DNA of 64,000 nucleotides, taken from positions 186,001 through 250,000 of the forward strand of contig CAKSBP010000001.1 of the NCBI GenBank assembly GCA_934438135.1, in the 5' to 3' direction. Shown one piece after another: positions 19,418-26,165 of this stretch (the stretch's first letter is position 1; each line of letters begins with the position of its first letter). A program made the translations under genes and the position numbers. Source of the DNA: an uncultured Clostridium sp. (GTDB lineage: Bacteria > Bacillota > Clostridia > Lachnospirales > Lachnospiraceae). A model generated the notes under the pieces. The model was not told the DNA's origin and made no database searches. It saw only the letters and a list, made by a program, of their open reading frames with translations.

Positions 19418-20422
19418 TTATTGTTGTTGTGCTAAAGCATGTTCTACCTTTTTTCTTCTTCGATATAATTTAATATTATCAGAAAGTAAAATAAAACGGC
19501 TTTTTATCAATCCATGCTGTATATAAAGCATAACTTCTTTTTCTGCTTTATTCGGAATTGGACTTCTAACTAATAGAACTTTATCATTTTTATGCTTCCT
19601 TTCATAATCACGATATTCTTTCAAGCTGCATATTTTTACAACATTAAGTCCCCGTTCTTCAAGAATTTCACAAAGAGACATTAATGATTTATTACTAGAA
19701 CCTTTTGTAGCAGTAACTAATGCATCTTTAATCCCTTCCAGTTTTTCCTGACTCATATTTTTTATTTCTGTAATTGGACTGACTGGACTGGATGCCCACA
19801 TACAGGTAGAACGAATAACCTGACACTCTACATTTGGACACACCTCATGAATATAATCTGCAATCTCATCAATATGCCTTGGCAAAAATGTAACGTAAGG
19901 TACAAAAACAATTGGTTTTCCATTCCATTGTTTTTTTATTCTTTCTTTATAATTTCCCATCTGTACCAGAATCATGTCTTCTGGGAAAAGTGACTTAAAG
20001 TTTTTAATAAGAATATGATTTTTTTCACACAGAAGAATATACTGATACTTCTCATCTATATTTTCAAATAATGTTCTTAATTTACGAACATATGGACATG
20101 GTCTATCTTCAATTTCAATATTCTTCTCTTTTAAAACTTTTTCTTCCTCAATAATAGAATCATATCCTGTGTTCACAATAATAAAATTATTGTTTTTAGG
20201 AAGATCCTTATATGTTTCAATGACAGGTAGACCAAGCTGTTTAAGCCATCCCAAATCTGCCCCTACTCTTCCATGGTCATTACTAATCCAATCTTTAATC
20301 ATATATTTGGTTTTTCTATTCGGATCCAAGGCAGATTCTATCATATCTGGAAATACTTTTTGAATAACCTGATTATTAAACCATTTACATTGACTATCAT
20401 TTTTGATCATTACAACTTCCAT
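19418..20422 (-). CDS. Divergent IspH/LytB-like protein in the PKS cluster
   Basis: About 334 residues, aligning along much of its length with 4-hydroxy-3-methylbutenyl diphosphate reductase. EDRPCPYVRKL matches IspH DATCPLV, STCMWASS matches the DICYATT cysteine, and TATKGSSNKSL matches the VGSKNSSNS substrate loop. Other IspH residues look lost: SAHGV (His74 in E. coli) aligns with VNTGY, HPEV (Glu126) with HILI, and the N-terminal RGFCAGV segment is not recognisable. So two of three cluster cysteines are clear, and the enzyme probably has another reaction or substrate. The ATG at 20422 follows a perfect AGGAGG that overlaps the end of the SDR gene; the frame extends to 20464 but without a ribosome site. 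Confidence 0.6.
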   Translation of the reverse strand: MEVVMIKNDSQCKWFNNQVIQKVFPDMIESALDPNRKTKYMIKDWISNDHGRVGADLGWLKQLGLPVIETYKDLPKNNNFIIVNTGYDSIIEEEKVLKEKNIEIEDRPCPYVRKLRTLFENIDEKYQYILLCEKNHILIKNFKSLFPEDMILVQMGNYKERIKKQWNGKPIVFVPYVTFLPRHIDEIADYIHEVCPNVECQVIRSTCMWASSPVSPITEIKNMSQEKLEGIKDALVTATKGSSNKSLMSLCEILEERGLNVVKICSLKEYRDYERKHKNDKVLLVRSPIPNKAEKEVMLYIQHGLIKSRFILLSDNIKLYRRRKKVEHALAQQQ

Positions 20423-20426
20423 ATAT

Positions 20427-21395
20427 TTATTTTCCTCCTGCTTTTTCATAGTCGTGAAAAGCACGACTAATTCCTTCCTCCAATGATATTTCCTGTTTCC
20501 AGCCTAACTCATGATTTAATTCTTTTGTAAATAAACAGCCTCTTTTTGATAGTGCATTAATAATTCTCATACTTAACATAGGATTTTCTTTGCCATGAAA
20601 TAGTTTAGCCTGGATATGATTCCATTTACTAAGCAATATCATAATACTTTTAGGATATATATACTTTGGCTCACTGCAATGAAGCATTCTAGCTACAATG
20701 CGGATAAAATCATGCATCCCTTGTTCCTGTTCTTCAATACTGCTATATTTTTTTCCTATGGTACACGGATTCTCCCCACACATAGAAAATAAATTACATA
20801 AATCATCTACATAAATAACCGGAACGTTTCTTTCTCCTCCATGAACCATAAACTTCAAACCTGACTGTACCATATTTATAATATTAGGAAGGAAATTTTT
20901 ATCATTTCCTCCGTATATGTAGCCTGGATAAACCACTGTTATATTTAACTGATTCTTTTCCATATAACTATCAATTACTTTTTCTGCCTCATACTTACTC
21001 ATAGTGTAATCGGATAAAATATGCTTTGAAAAAATATTAACATCACCAACCACAATACTTGAGCAGTATATCAAATGACATCCTGGATTATGCTTTAAAA
21101 GTACATTACATAATCTTCTGGTTCCCTCTACATTAATACGAAAATAATTTTCTTTGGTTGTATGATTCACCTGTGCTGCTATGTGATAACAAACATCCAA
21201 ATCCTTTACAAATTTTCTCAGGCTTTCTACTTCCTGCATATCCCCTATTATATAACTAATGTTCTTCAATCCTTGAAAATAACTAATATTACTTGACTTA
21301 CGAACAAGCAGTACAATCTCATGCCCTTTTTCCTGTAGCTTTTGTACCAGTTTTGTGCCAAGTCCGCCAGTCCCTCCAGTAATTCCTATTTTCAT
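20427..21395 (-). CDS. Extended short-chain dehydrogenase/epimerase (NAD(P)-dependent)
   Basis: A 322-residue extended SDR related to NAD-dependent epimerase/dehydratase and 3-beta-HSD proteins. The Rossmann motif is TGGTGGLG at residues 6-13. CSSIVVGD carries the catalytic Ser (S112/S113), and YTMSK supplies Y130 and K134. VVYPGYIYG follows, as in the family. It lies between the AfsA-like gene (49-base gap) and the IspH-like gene (four-base gap), so it is probably a tailoring ketoreductase or epimerase. Genes of this kind next to AfsA homologues act in butyrolactone signalling in Streptomyces, but that role here is an inference. Confidence 0.85.
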   Translation of the reverse strand: MKIGITGGTGGLGTKLVQKLQEKGHEIVLLVRKSSNISYFQGLKNISYIIGDMQEVESLRKFVKDLDVCYHIAAQVNHTTKENYFRINVEGTRRLCNVLLKHNPGCHLIYCSSIVVGDVNIFSKHILSDYTMSKYEAEKVIDSYMEKNQLNITVVYPGYIYGGNDKNFLPNIINMVQSGLKFMVHGGERNVPVIYVDDLCNLFSMCGENPCTIGKKYSSIEEQEQGMHDFIRIVARMLHCSEPKYIYPKSIMILLSKWNHIQAKLFHGKENPMLSMRIINALSKRGCLFTKELNHELGWKQEISLEEGISRAFHDYEKAGGK

Positions 21396-21444
21396 ATTTT
21401 TATACTCTGCTCAACGCAGCTTTATCCCCTTTCCTCTTTTTCAA

Positions 21445-22236
21445 TCATATGGATGACACCATATTTTTCAGCTCTTCATAAACATCATTATTTATAAATG
21501 AAATTCCCGTAAACCAACCACTTACACAAATCTGATTATCTTGGAAAACTTCATAAACAAAAAAACCATTTCCTCCTTGTGAACGATTGATGGATATCGT
21601 TCTTATATAAAATGGTTTTGAGCTAACAATAAATCTACTATATTGGATATAGGTATCAGAAATAACAATTATTCCATCCTCATTCAATCCTCCTAAATGA
21701 GTTGATGCGATTCCAGCCTGTCTGATAACTTCAAACAGTAGAATCCCCGCGATATGATCTCTTGTATGATCAAAAATAATTTCTTCTGTACTTGTAAAAC
21801 CTCGAAAATAATTAACCATACCATCCTGATAGTAATCTGATATTAATATATTATTTTTATTTTTCTTGTGCACCATTTTATTACTTATTTTTTCTTTTTT
21901 ATCCAATTTCTCTATACAGTCATAATTAAATGGAATCTTTTTAAACAGATTTCTTACCGTATTTACATCTGTGTAGTTCCATTTATAAAAACGCTCACAC
22001 AATACATCACATGCCTTATTTTCATACTTTTTCCTCAAAGCAGAATGGTGAAGTTTTAATTCTTCGTCATCTAAAAGCTGTACATTATTACCAAGCAGCT
22101 GCAGAATCATCTCTGCTTCATCCTCACTATTTGTAAGAATAACATTCTGCTCTCTGCCTTTATCTACGTTACTGTTACTTAATTGAACTATGTATCTTTT
22201 CTCTTTTTTCGGTGATAAAACAAACGATTTTTCCAT
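21445..22236 (-). CDS. AfsA-like hotdog-domain protein
   Basis: A 263-residue protein. Residues about 120-255 match the A-factor biosynthesis hotdog domain: MVHKKNKNNILISD, then FDHTRDHIAGILLFEVIRQA (D160/H161, E169, R172/Q173), the DH..G.LL.E..RQ signature of AfsA/ScbA. The first 115 residues are charged and I do not recognise them; true AfsA has two hotdog repeats, so this has only one clear copy. AfsA joins a beta-ketoacyl thioester to dihydroxyacetone phosphate. Here it might make a signal or act as an ACP-directed dehydratase. It is the first gene of the cluster, with GGAGG nine bases before the ATG. Confidence 0.65.
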   Translation of the reverse strand: MEKSFVLSPKKEKRYIVQLSNSNVDKGREQNVILTNSEDEAEMILQLLGNNVQLLDDEELKLHHSALRKKYENKACDVLCERFYKWNYTDVNTVRNLFKKIPFNYDCIEKLDKKEKISNKMVHKKNKNNILISDYYQDGMVNYFRGFTSTEEIIFDHTRDHIAGILLFEVIRQAGIASTHLGGLNEDGIIVISDTYIQYSRFIVSSKPFYIRTISINRSQGGNGFFVYEVFQDNQICVSGWFTGISFINNDVYEELKNMVSSI

Positions 22237-22769
22237 ATAATATGTCCTCCCGTTTATTTTGTGTATATTTTTTTAATTATTTTATAAATCGTTTTGTATA
22301 TAGCATAATTTTTACTGTTTCTTGCTGGATTAGTCGATAGGATCTTTTAAGATTTAAGGTATATCTGTTAAAAATACTTATAATATACATGCCCCCCTAA
22401 CTATGTATTTATAATAAATGAATAATTGTCAGAATTCCAAGAAATATAGAAAATAATTTTTCCATTTTGAGTTGTATCTTTTAGAGAAATCTACCTTATG
22501 TTTAATATTTAATACACTCTATTCCGTTTTAACTCTATTATATCACAGAAACTTCAATTTTCAATACAAAAAGTTCCTATTACAATTATTTTTCTCTTAT
22601 TTTTCTTTTATCTTTCTTTTTCTATATTTCCTACCATATAATTACTTTTTTCTTCTGTATCTTATGATTCAATTTGTAACATCTTAACAAAAAGACATTT
22701 ACAATATCTCATTTTTGGGGTAAAATTAATATATGTTCTTACATTGAAACGAAAAAGGGGTGTAATAAT
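22237..22769. other. 533-base divergent spacer at the cluster boundary
   Basis: Very AT-rich and without a credible gene. It must hold the start of the AfsA-NRPS-regulator transcript (minus). The -10-like TATTAT and TATATA strings there lack good -35 partners, so I do not assign a minus promoter. An ATCT-N4-AGAT repeat lies near 22340. The plus-strand promoter for 22770 is listed separately. Confidence 0.6.
22698..22726 (+). promoter_or_regulatory. Promoter for the hypothetical gene at 22770
   Basis: TTTACA (22698-22703), 17-base spacer, TAAAAT (22721-22726), about 44 bases before the ATG, followed by an AAGGGG ribosome site. Confidence 0.6.
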
Positions 22770-23531
22770 ATGATAACAAGTCAAGAATTTTTAGCAAGCC
22801 TATCGCCTATGGCACAGAAACTAATGACTATCTATCAGTTTAAGGAATCCAAACCATTAAGGCTTACGATTACAGATAATGAAGACAAGCCTTGTTTTAT
22901 GGTATTTGATAATCCAGACTGCTATCCTGTTTATATTAACCCAGAAGCATTAGGTAAAAAGGCTGAAATGTATTTTATCCATCAATTTTGTCATTGTGTG
23001 CAGATGGATTCTGATTTCCCATATGTAAAAGAAAAAGATAGAAATGATACGGAAGCAGCACAGCTTGCCATGGCTTTAAACAGCCTTGTATTAGATCGTT
23101 ATGTACATAGTATTTTTAAGAGTAACGGCTATCCTCTGGATATTGATGCATTGGATAAAAGATATACTGAACTTTACTGTAGAATCCGTTACTGGAATGA
23201 AAACAATACAGATTTGAAAACATTAGATAAAAAATACCTGGAATATATTTATGCAACACAGATTGCCTCTATTTATTTTGATTTAGATACAAAGAAAGCT
23301 CGCGGACTGCAGAAATTAGCTGCACCTGTCAGCAAAGAAATAAAACAATATGCCGGAATGTGTATCAGCATTATTAAATCCTATGCTTATAACACAAATA
23401 TCGGCTGCCATTATATCTTTGAAAAACTGGTAGAAGACTTAAAACTAAGTGATATTCTTTATGTGGAACATCAGGAACTCTTTCCAGATGATAAGTCAGA
23501 AAATCCTTCTTTAACGAATACCAATGAATAA
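22770..23531 (+). CDS. Hypothetical protein with an HQxxH motif
   Basis: A 253-residue soluble protein I do not recognise. Residues 66-78 read EMYFIHQFCHCVQ, with H71 and H75. This has the spacing of a zincin HExxH helix, but Gln stands where the catalytic Glu would be. A second helix with acidic residues (NDTEAAQLAMALNSLVLDRYVH) follows about 20 residues on. It could be a metal-binding, non-catalytic relative of ImmA/IrrE-like peptidases, but this is a guess. Monocistronic: its own promoter is upstream and a strong terminator lies 30 bases downstream. Codon use and RBS (AAGGGG) look normal. Confidence 0.8.
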   Translation: MITSQEFLASLSPMAQKLMTIYQFKESKPLRLTITDNEDKPCFMVFDNPDCYPVYINPEALGKKAEMYFIHQFCHCVQMDSDFPYVKEKDRNDTEAAQLAMALNSLVLDRYVHSIFKSNGYPLDIDALDKRYTELYCRIRYWNENNTDLKTLDKKYLEYIYATQIASIYFDLDTKKARGLQKLAAPVSKEIKQYAGMCISIIKSYAYNTNIGCHYIFEKLVEDLKLSDILYVEHQELFPDDKSENPSLTNTNE

Positions 23532-23560
23532 AATCAGTTCCTTCTATAATTTCTATTTTA

Positions 23561-23586
23561 CTCCCTGCCTTTGGCAGGGAGTTTTT
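23561..23586 (+). terminator. Intrinsic terminator after 22770-23531
   Basis: CTCCCTGCC-TTT-GGCAGGGAG followed by TTTTT: nine perfect base pairs, GC-rich, 30 bases past the stop. Confidence 0.92.
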
Positions 23587-23735
23587 CATTCTTCTATCCT
23601 TTGGCTCTTATATTTTATTCTTTTTTAACATTATTTAATATTATCAGCATTTCTTTTGCCTGTAATCTGTGCTAAAATCTAGCTATCAAAAAATATTTCA
23701 TTTATATAAATATTCAACTGGAAAGGAAATCAAAC

Positions 23736-24131
23736 ATGCGTAATTTTCTAAGAAAACTTTTTTATGGGCGGTATGGTATTGATACCTTAGCCACTTGGAT
23801 TTTAATGAGCAGTGCTGTATTGTCCCTGCTTTACAGTCTGTCCCGCTGGACAATCTTTTATCTGCTTTCTTGTGGTCTTTTTATTTATGGATTATTTCGA
23901 ATGTTTTCCAAAAATTTTGTGAAGAGGCAGCAGGAAAACTACCGTTGGTGTAATTTTCAAAATAAATACTTAAGCAGAAATAGTAAATTAATCCGTAGAA
24001 TAAAGGATTTTCCAAAGTACAAATACTTTAAATGTATGAACTGTAAACAAACCATTCGAATTCCAAGAGGAAAGGGAAAAGTTGAAATCCGCTGTCCAAA
24101 ATGCGGATACTCCTTCCGAAGCAAAACCTAA
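23736..24131 (+). CDS. Small membrane protein with C-terminal zinc ribbon
   Basis: A 131-residue protein. The N-terminal part has two close hydrophobic segments (about residues 18-60), followed by a basic stretch. The C-terminal 35 residues form a treble-clef/zinc-ribbon: CMNC, IRIPRGKGKVEIRC and CPKCGYSF, a four-Cys MJ0042-type motif. It is of the kind found in many small Clostridia proteins of unknown role. AAAGGAAAT precedes the ATG. It stands alone between terminators. Confidence 0.8.
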   Translation: MRNFLRKLFYGRYGIDTLATWILMSSAVLSLLYSLSRWTIFYLLSCGLFIYGLFRMFSKNFVKRQQENYRWCNFQNKYLSRNSKLIRRIKDFPKYKYFKCMNCKQTIRIPRGKGKVEIRCPKCGYSFRSKT

Positions 24132-24135
24132 TTTT

Positions 24136-24178
24136 AAAAAGCCATTATGACAGATATGTTTCTGACAAATGGCTTTTT
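24136..24178. terminator. Bidirectional terminator between convergent genes
   Basis: AAAAAGCCATT (24136-24146) pairs with AATGGCTTTTT (24168-24178), with an inner CAGA/TCTG stem. It can serve the zinc-ribbon gene (+) and the YhhQ gene (-). Confidence 0.8.
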
Positions 24179-24182
24179 CTAT

Positions 24183-24896
24183 TTATTCAATTCCTTTTAT
24201 TTTATGTTTTTCCGACAAATATCTGGCCAGATATACAGCTGGTGTATCGGCTAAACTGGTAAAAATGAATACGACATAACTAGATGCAACAATACTTGCA
24301 ATAGTTGGCATATCATACGTTCCCCAAAATGCAAATAAAGTAAATAACAATGTATTTACCAGTTGAGACAGCAGAGTAGAACCATTGTTTCTTACCCATA
24401 AATATTTGTGGCGGTCACCACTGATTTTTTCTGTAAATGCCCACCATTTATGATAAGCCCATACGTCAAACTTCTGTGCTATCAAATACACAACAAAACT
24501 TGCAATCATCATACGTGGTGTAGATGAAAAAATTTCGTTAATCGATGAAAATGCCCAATCACCTGCACTTGGCGTATATAACAGCCAATACTGGCTTACG
24601 ACAATAAAACTTAAAGAAGTCGCAATTCCCACATTCACTGCTTTCTGTGCTTCCTTCTTTCCATAAATCTCACTCATAATATCTGTCACCAAGAATGTAG
24701 ATGCAAACATTACATTTCCAAGTGTCTGTTCCATGCCAAATGCATTAACCAGAATCAACACTTCAATATTAGCTGCAATCGTTGCAAGCACTGTAAAGGT
24801 AAGCAGCCCTTGTTTTCCAAACATCCAGAACCATGCAATTAACAGTCCATAATAAAATACAATACTCCCAATTAATAAAATTTCATTTGATATCAT
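24183..24896 (-). CDS. yhhQ: Queuosine-precursor transporter, YhhQ/VUT family
   Basis: A 237-residue integral membrane protein with about six or seven hydrophobic segments. Family-specific stretches are visible: FLVTDIMSEIYGKKEAQKAV, FVVYLIAQKFDVWAYHKW and RNNGSTLLSQLVNTLLF. YhhQ proteins import preQ0, preQ1 or queuine for tRNA modification. The ATG overlaps the stop of the radical SAM gene (ATGA), so both are made from the mRNA controlled by the preQ1 riboswitch upstream, which independently supports the substrate. Confidence 0.9.
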   Translation of the reverse strand: MISNEILLIGSIVFYYGLLIAWFWMFGKQGLLTFTVLATIAANIEVLILVNAFGMEQTLGNVMFASTFLVTDIMSEIYGKKEAQKAVNVGIATSLSFIVVSQYWLLYTPSAGDWAFSSINEIFSSTPRMMIASFVVYLIAQKFDVWAYHKWWAFTEKISGDRHKYLWVRNNGSTLLSQLVNTLLFTLFAFWGTYDMPTIASIVASSYVVFIFTSLADTPAVYLARYLSEKHKIKGIE

Positions 24897-25621
24897 TCTT
24901 TTCTCGCCCCTACTCCAAAATCTACATTATTTAATAAAATATCTACTCTTTTATTATCTTTATATATTGGATATACTCTTTTTTTAAATTCATGAATTAC
25001 TACATAATTTGGTTTGATTTTCGTTGTATTTTCCACCATAATATTTACGCAGACCCGCTCAAAATTCGATAATCCAATCTCGATATCCTGCTGCATGGAC
25101 TCTGCTGTCTGACCGCTTAATCCCTGCAGCAGACACACTTCATCAAAATACTTGGCAATATCAGATACCTTATCCGTATCAATTCCTTTTTTCAGAACAT
25201 TCTCGCGAAAATCTTTGTCAAAAGATTCCACTCCAATTTTTATTTTTAACTCAATTCCCTCTTTTTGAAACCGCTCCCGCATGGAAGGAATCCGTTCCCG
25301 GAACAGCCAATGACTCTCAAAATGCAGCATATGGATATCCTTTTCCTTACAGATTTGAATTATTTTCTCAAATGTCTGCTCATCCAGTTCAAAAAAGCTT
25401 CCGGAATTGATGATTTCCAGATGATGATACATTCCGGTTACTTTAGAAAGTTCCCGGCAGTTAAGTGCATAATTTTCCTCTTCATTTTGGTCAAAATCCA
25501 AATGATAATCGCAGAATGTGCATCTTCTCCAGACACACCCGCTTCCCCGAAGCAGCACAATTTCACGAGGATTCTTTTCGGTAATCACCGAATAGCGCTC
25601 CATTTGTGTTTCTTCTTTCAT
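24893..25621 (-). CDS. Radical SAM protein, probable queuine-salvage lyase (QueL-like)
   Basis: A 242-residue small radical SAM protein. The cluster motif is CVWRRCTFCDYH, i.e. C-x4-C-x2-C, not the usual C-x3-C-x2-C. IGVESFDKDFRENVLKKG is the strand that follows in many B12-free radical SAM enzymes. It is co-transcribed and overlapping with YhhQ and sits behind a preQ1-I riboswitch. That matches the described bacterial route in which a radical SAM enzyme (QueL) releases a 7-deazaguanine from imported queuine. No QueK-type nucleosidase is next to it. The ATG at 25621 has GGAGG five bases upstream; an upstream in-frame TTG at 25645 falls in the terminator T-run and is rejected. Confidence 0.65.
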   Translation of the reverse strand: MKEETQMERYSVITEKNPREIVLLRGSGCVWRRCTFCDYHLDFDQNEEENYALNCRELSKVTGMYHHLEIINSGSFFELDEQTFEKIIQICKEKDIHMLHFESHWLFRERIPSMRERFQKEGIELKIKIGVESFDKDFRENVLKKGIDTDKVSDIAKYFDEVCLLQGLSGQTAESMQQDIEIGLSNFERVCVNIMVENTTKIKPNYVVIHEFKKRVYPIYKDNKRVDILLNNVDFGVGARKE

Positions 25622-25643
25622 ATTTTCCTCCAGTTGGACATAC

Positions 25644-25677
25644 AAAAAAGGTACATATGATCATTCACATATGTACC
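25644..25677 (-). terminator. Riboswitch expression-platform terminator
   Basis: GGTACATATG pairs with CATATGTACC (10 bp, eight-base loop), followed by six T on the minus strand, about 30 bases before the radical SAM ATG. A weaker hairpin AATAACTG/CAGTTATT (25686-25706) lies between it and the aptamer and may take part in switching. Confidence 0.85.
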
Positions 25678-25707
25678 CAAATAGAAATAACTGCAAAACA
25701 GTTATTA

Positions 25708-25754
25708 AGGTCCATAGTTTTATTTTTGTGGACAGGATGGTTACGAACTGTCCT
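25708..25754 (-). promoter_or_regulatory. preQ1-I riboswitch aptamer
   Basis: On the minus strand the P1 stem GGACAG/CTGTCC encloses the loop TTCGTAACCATC. It is followed by an A-rich tail ACAAAAATAAAACTATGG. The loop CCAT can pair with tail ATGG to form the H-type pseudoknot. Size, loop TTC..AACC and A-rich tail match the preQ1-I class (compare the T. tengcongensis loop and tail). A terminator follows, and the regulated genes are a queuosine salvage pair, so binding should repress transcription. Confidence 0.82.
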
Positions 25755-25835
25755 ATTTAATTGGGCTGAAAAATCAGCAAAACTTATTATATCATGTTTT
25801 TCAGTATATTACAAGATATGAGGTTTTCTCACACT

Positions 25836-25867
25836 AAAAAGGACTGCTACTCTCGTAACAGCCCTTT
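25836..25867 (-). terminator. Terminator of the rel-DUF1294 operon
   Basis: On the minus strand AAAGGGCTGTTAC-GAGA-GTAGCAGTCCTTT forms a 13-bp stem with two G-T pairs and a GNRA loop, followed by a T-run. Confidence 0.88.
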
Positions 25868-25871
25868 CTTC

Positions 25872-26153
25872 CTAATTGGATTTATAATAGACAGTTAATG
25901 CAATCACTGCCATCTCAATCTGAAAAATCAGTATCGCCGGAATTCCAATGAAAAACTTTGAATGCTTTGTCTTATGACGGAAGTGAAACATTCCAAAAAG
26001 GGAACCAATACTACCACCAAATAACGCACAAAGTAAAAGCTTTCTCTCTGGGATACGCCATTCATTCTTTACTGCACGCTTCTTATCTGCTCCCATCATA
26101 ATAAATCCCATGATGTTTATCAGCAGCAGATAGACAACTATCAGCTTTTCCAT
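25872..26153 (-). CDS. DUF1294 family membrane protein
   Basis: A 93-residue protein with three hydrophobic segments. The family signature is visible as GADKKRAVKNEWRIPERKLL, then LFGGSIGSLFGM and FRHKTKHSKF. The function of DUF1294 is unknown. It is the last gene of the rel-hisS-aspS operon, 12 bases after aspS, and its stop is five bases from the operon terminator. It has no strong ribosome site of its own, so coupling to aspS is likely. Confidence 0.88.
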   Translation of the reverse strand: MEKLIVVYLLLINIMGFIMMGADKKRAVKNEWRIPERKLLLCALFGGSIGSLFGMFHFRHKTKHSKFFIGIPAILIFQIEMAVIALTVYYKSN

Positions 26154-26165
26154 ATCTATTTCTAA

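Noticed and set aside
19418..20422. Housekeeping ispH
   Set aside because: Key His, Glu and first Cys positions are not conserved and the gene is embedded in the PKS transcript.
22472..22687. 71-codon plus-strand frame in the spacer
   Set aside because: Low-complexity Phe/Leu/Tyr translation of an AT-rich stretch, no ribosome site.
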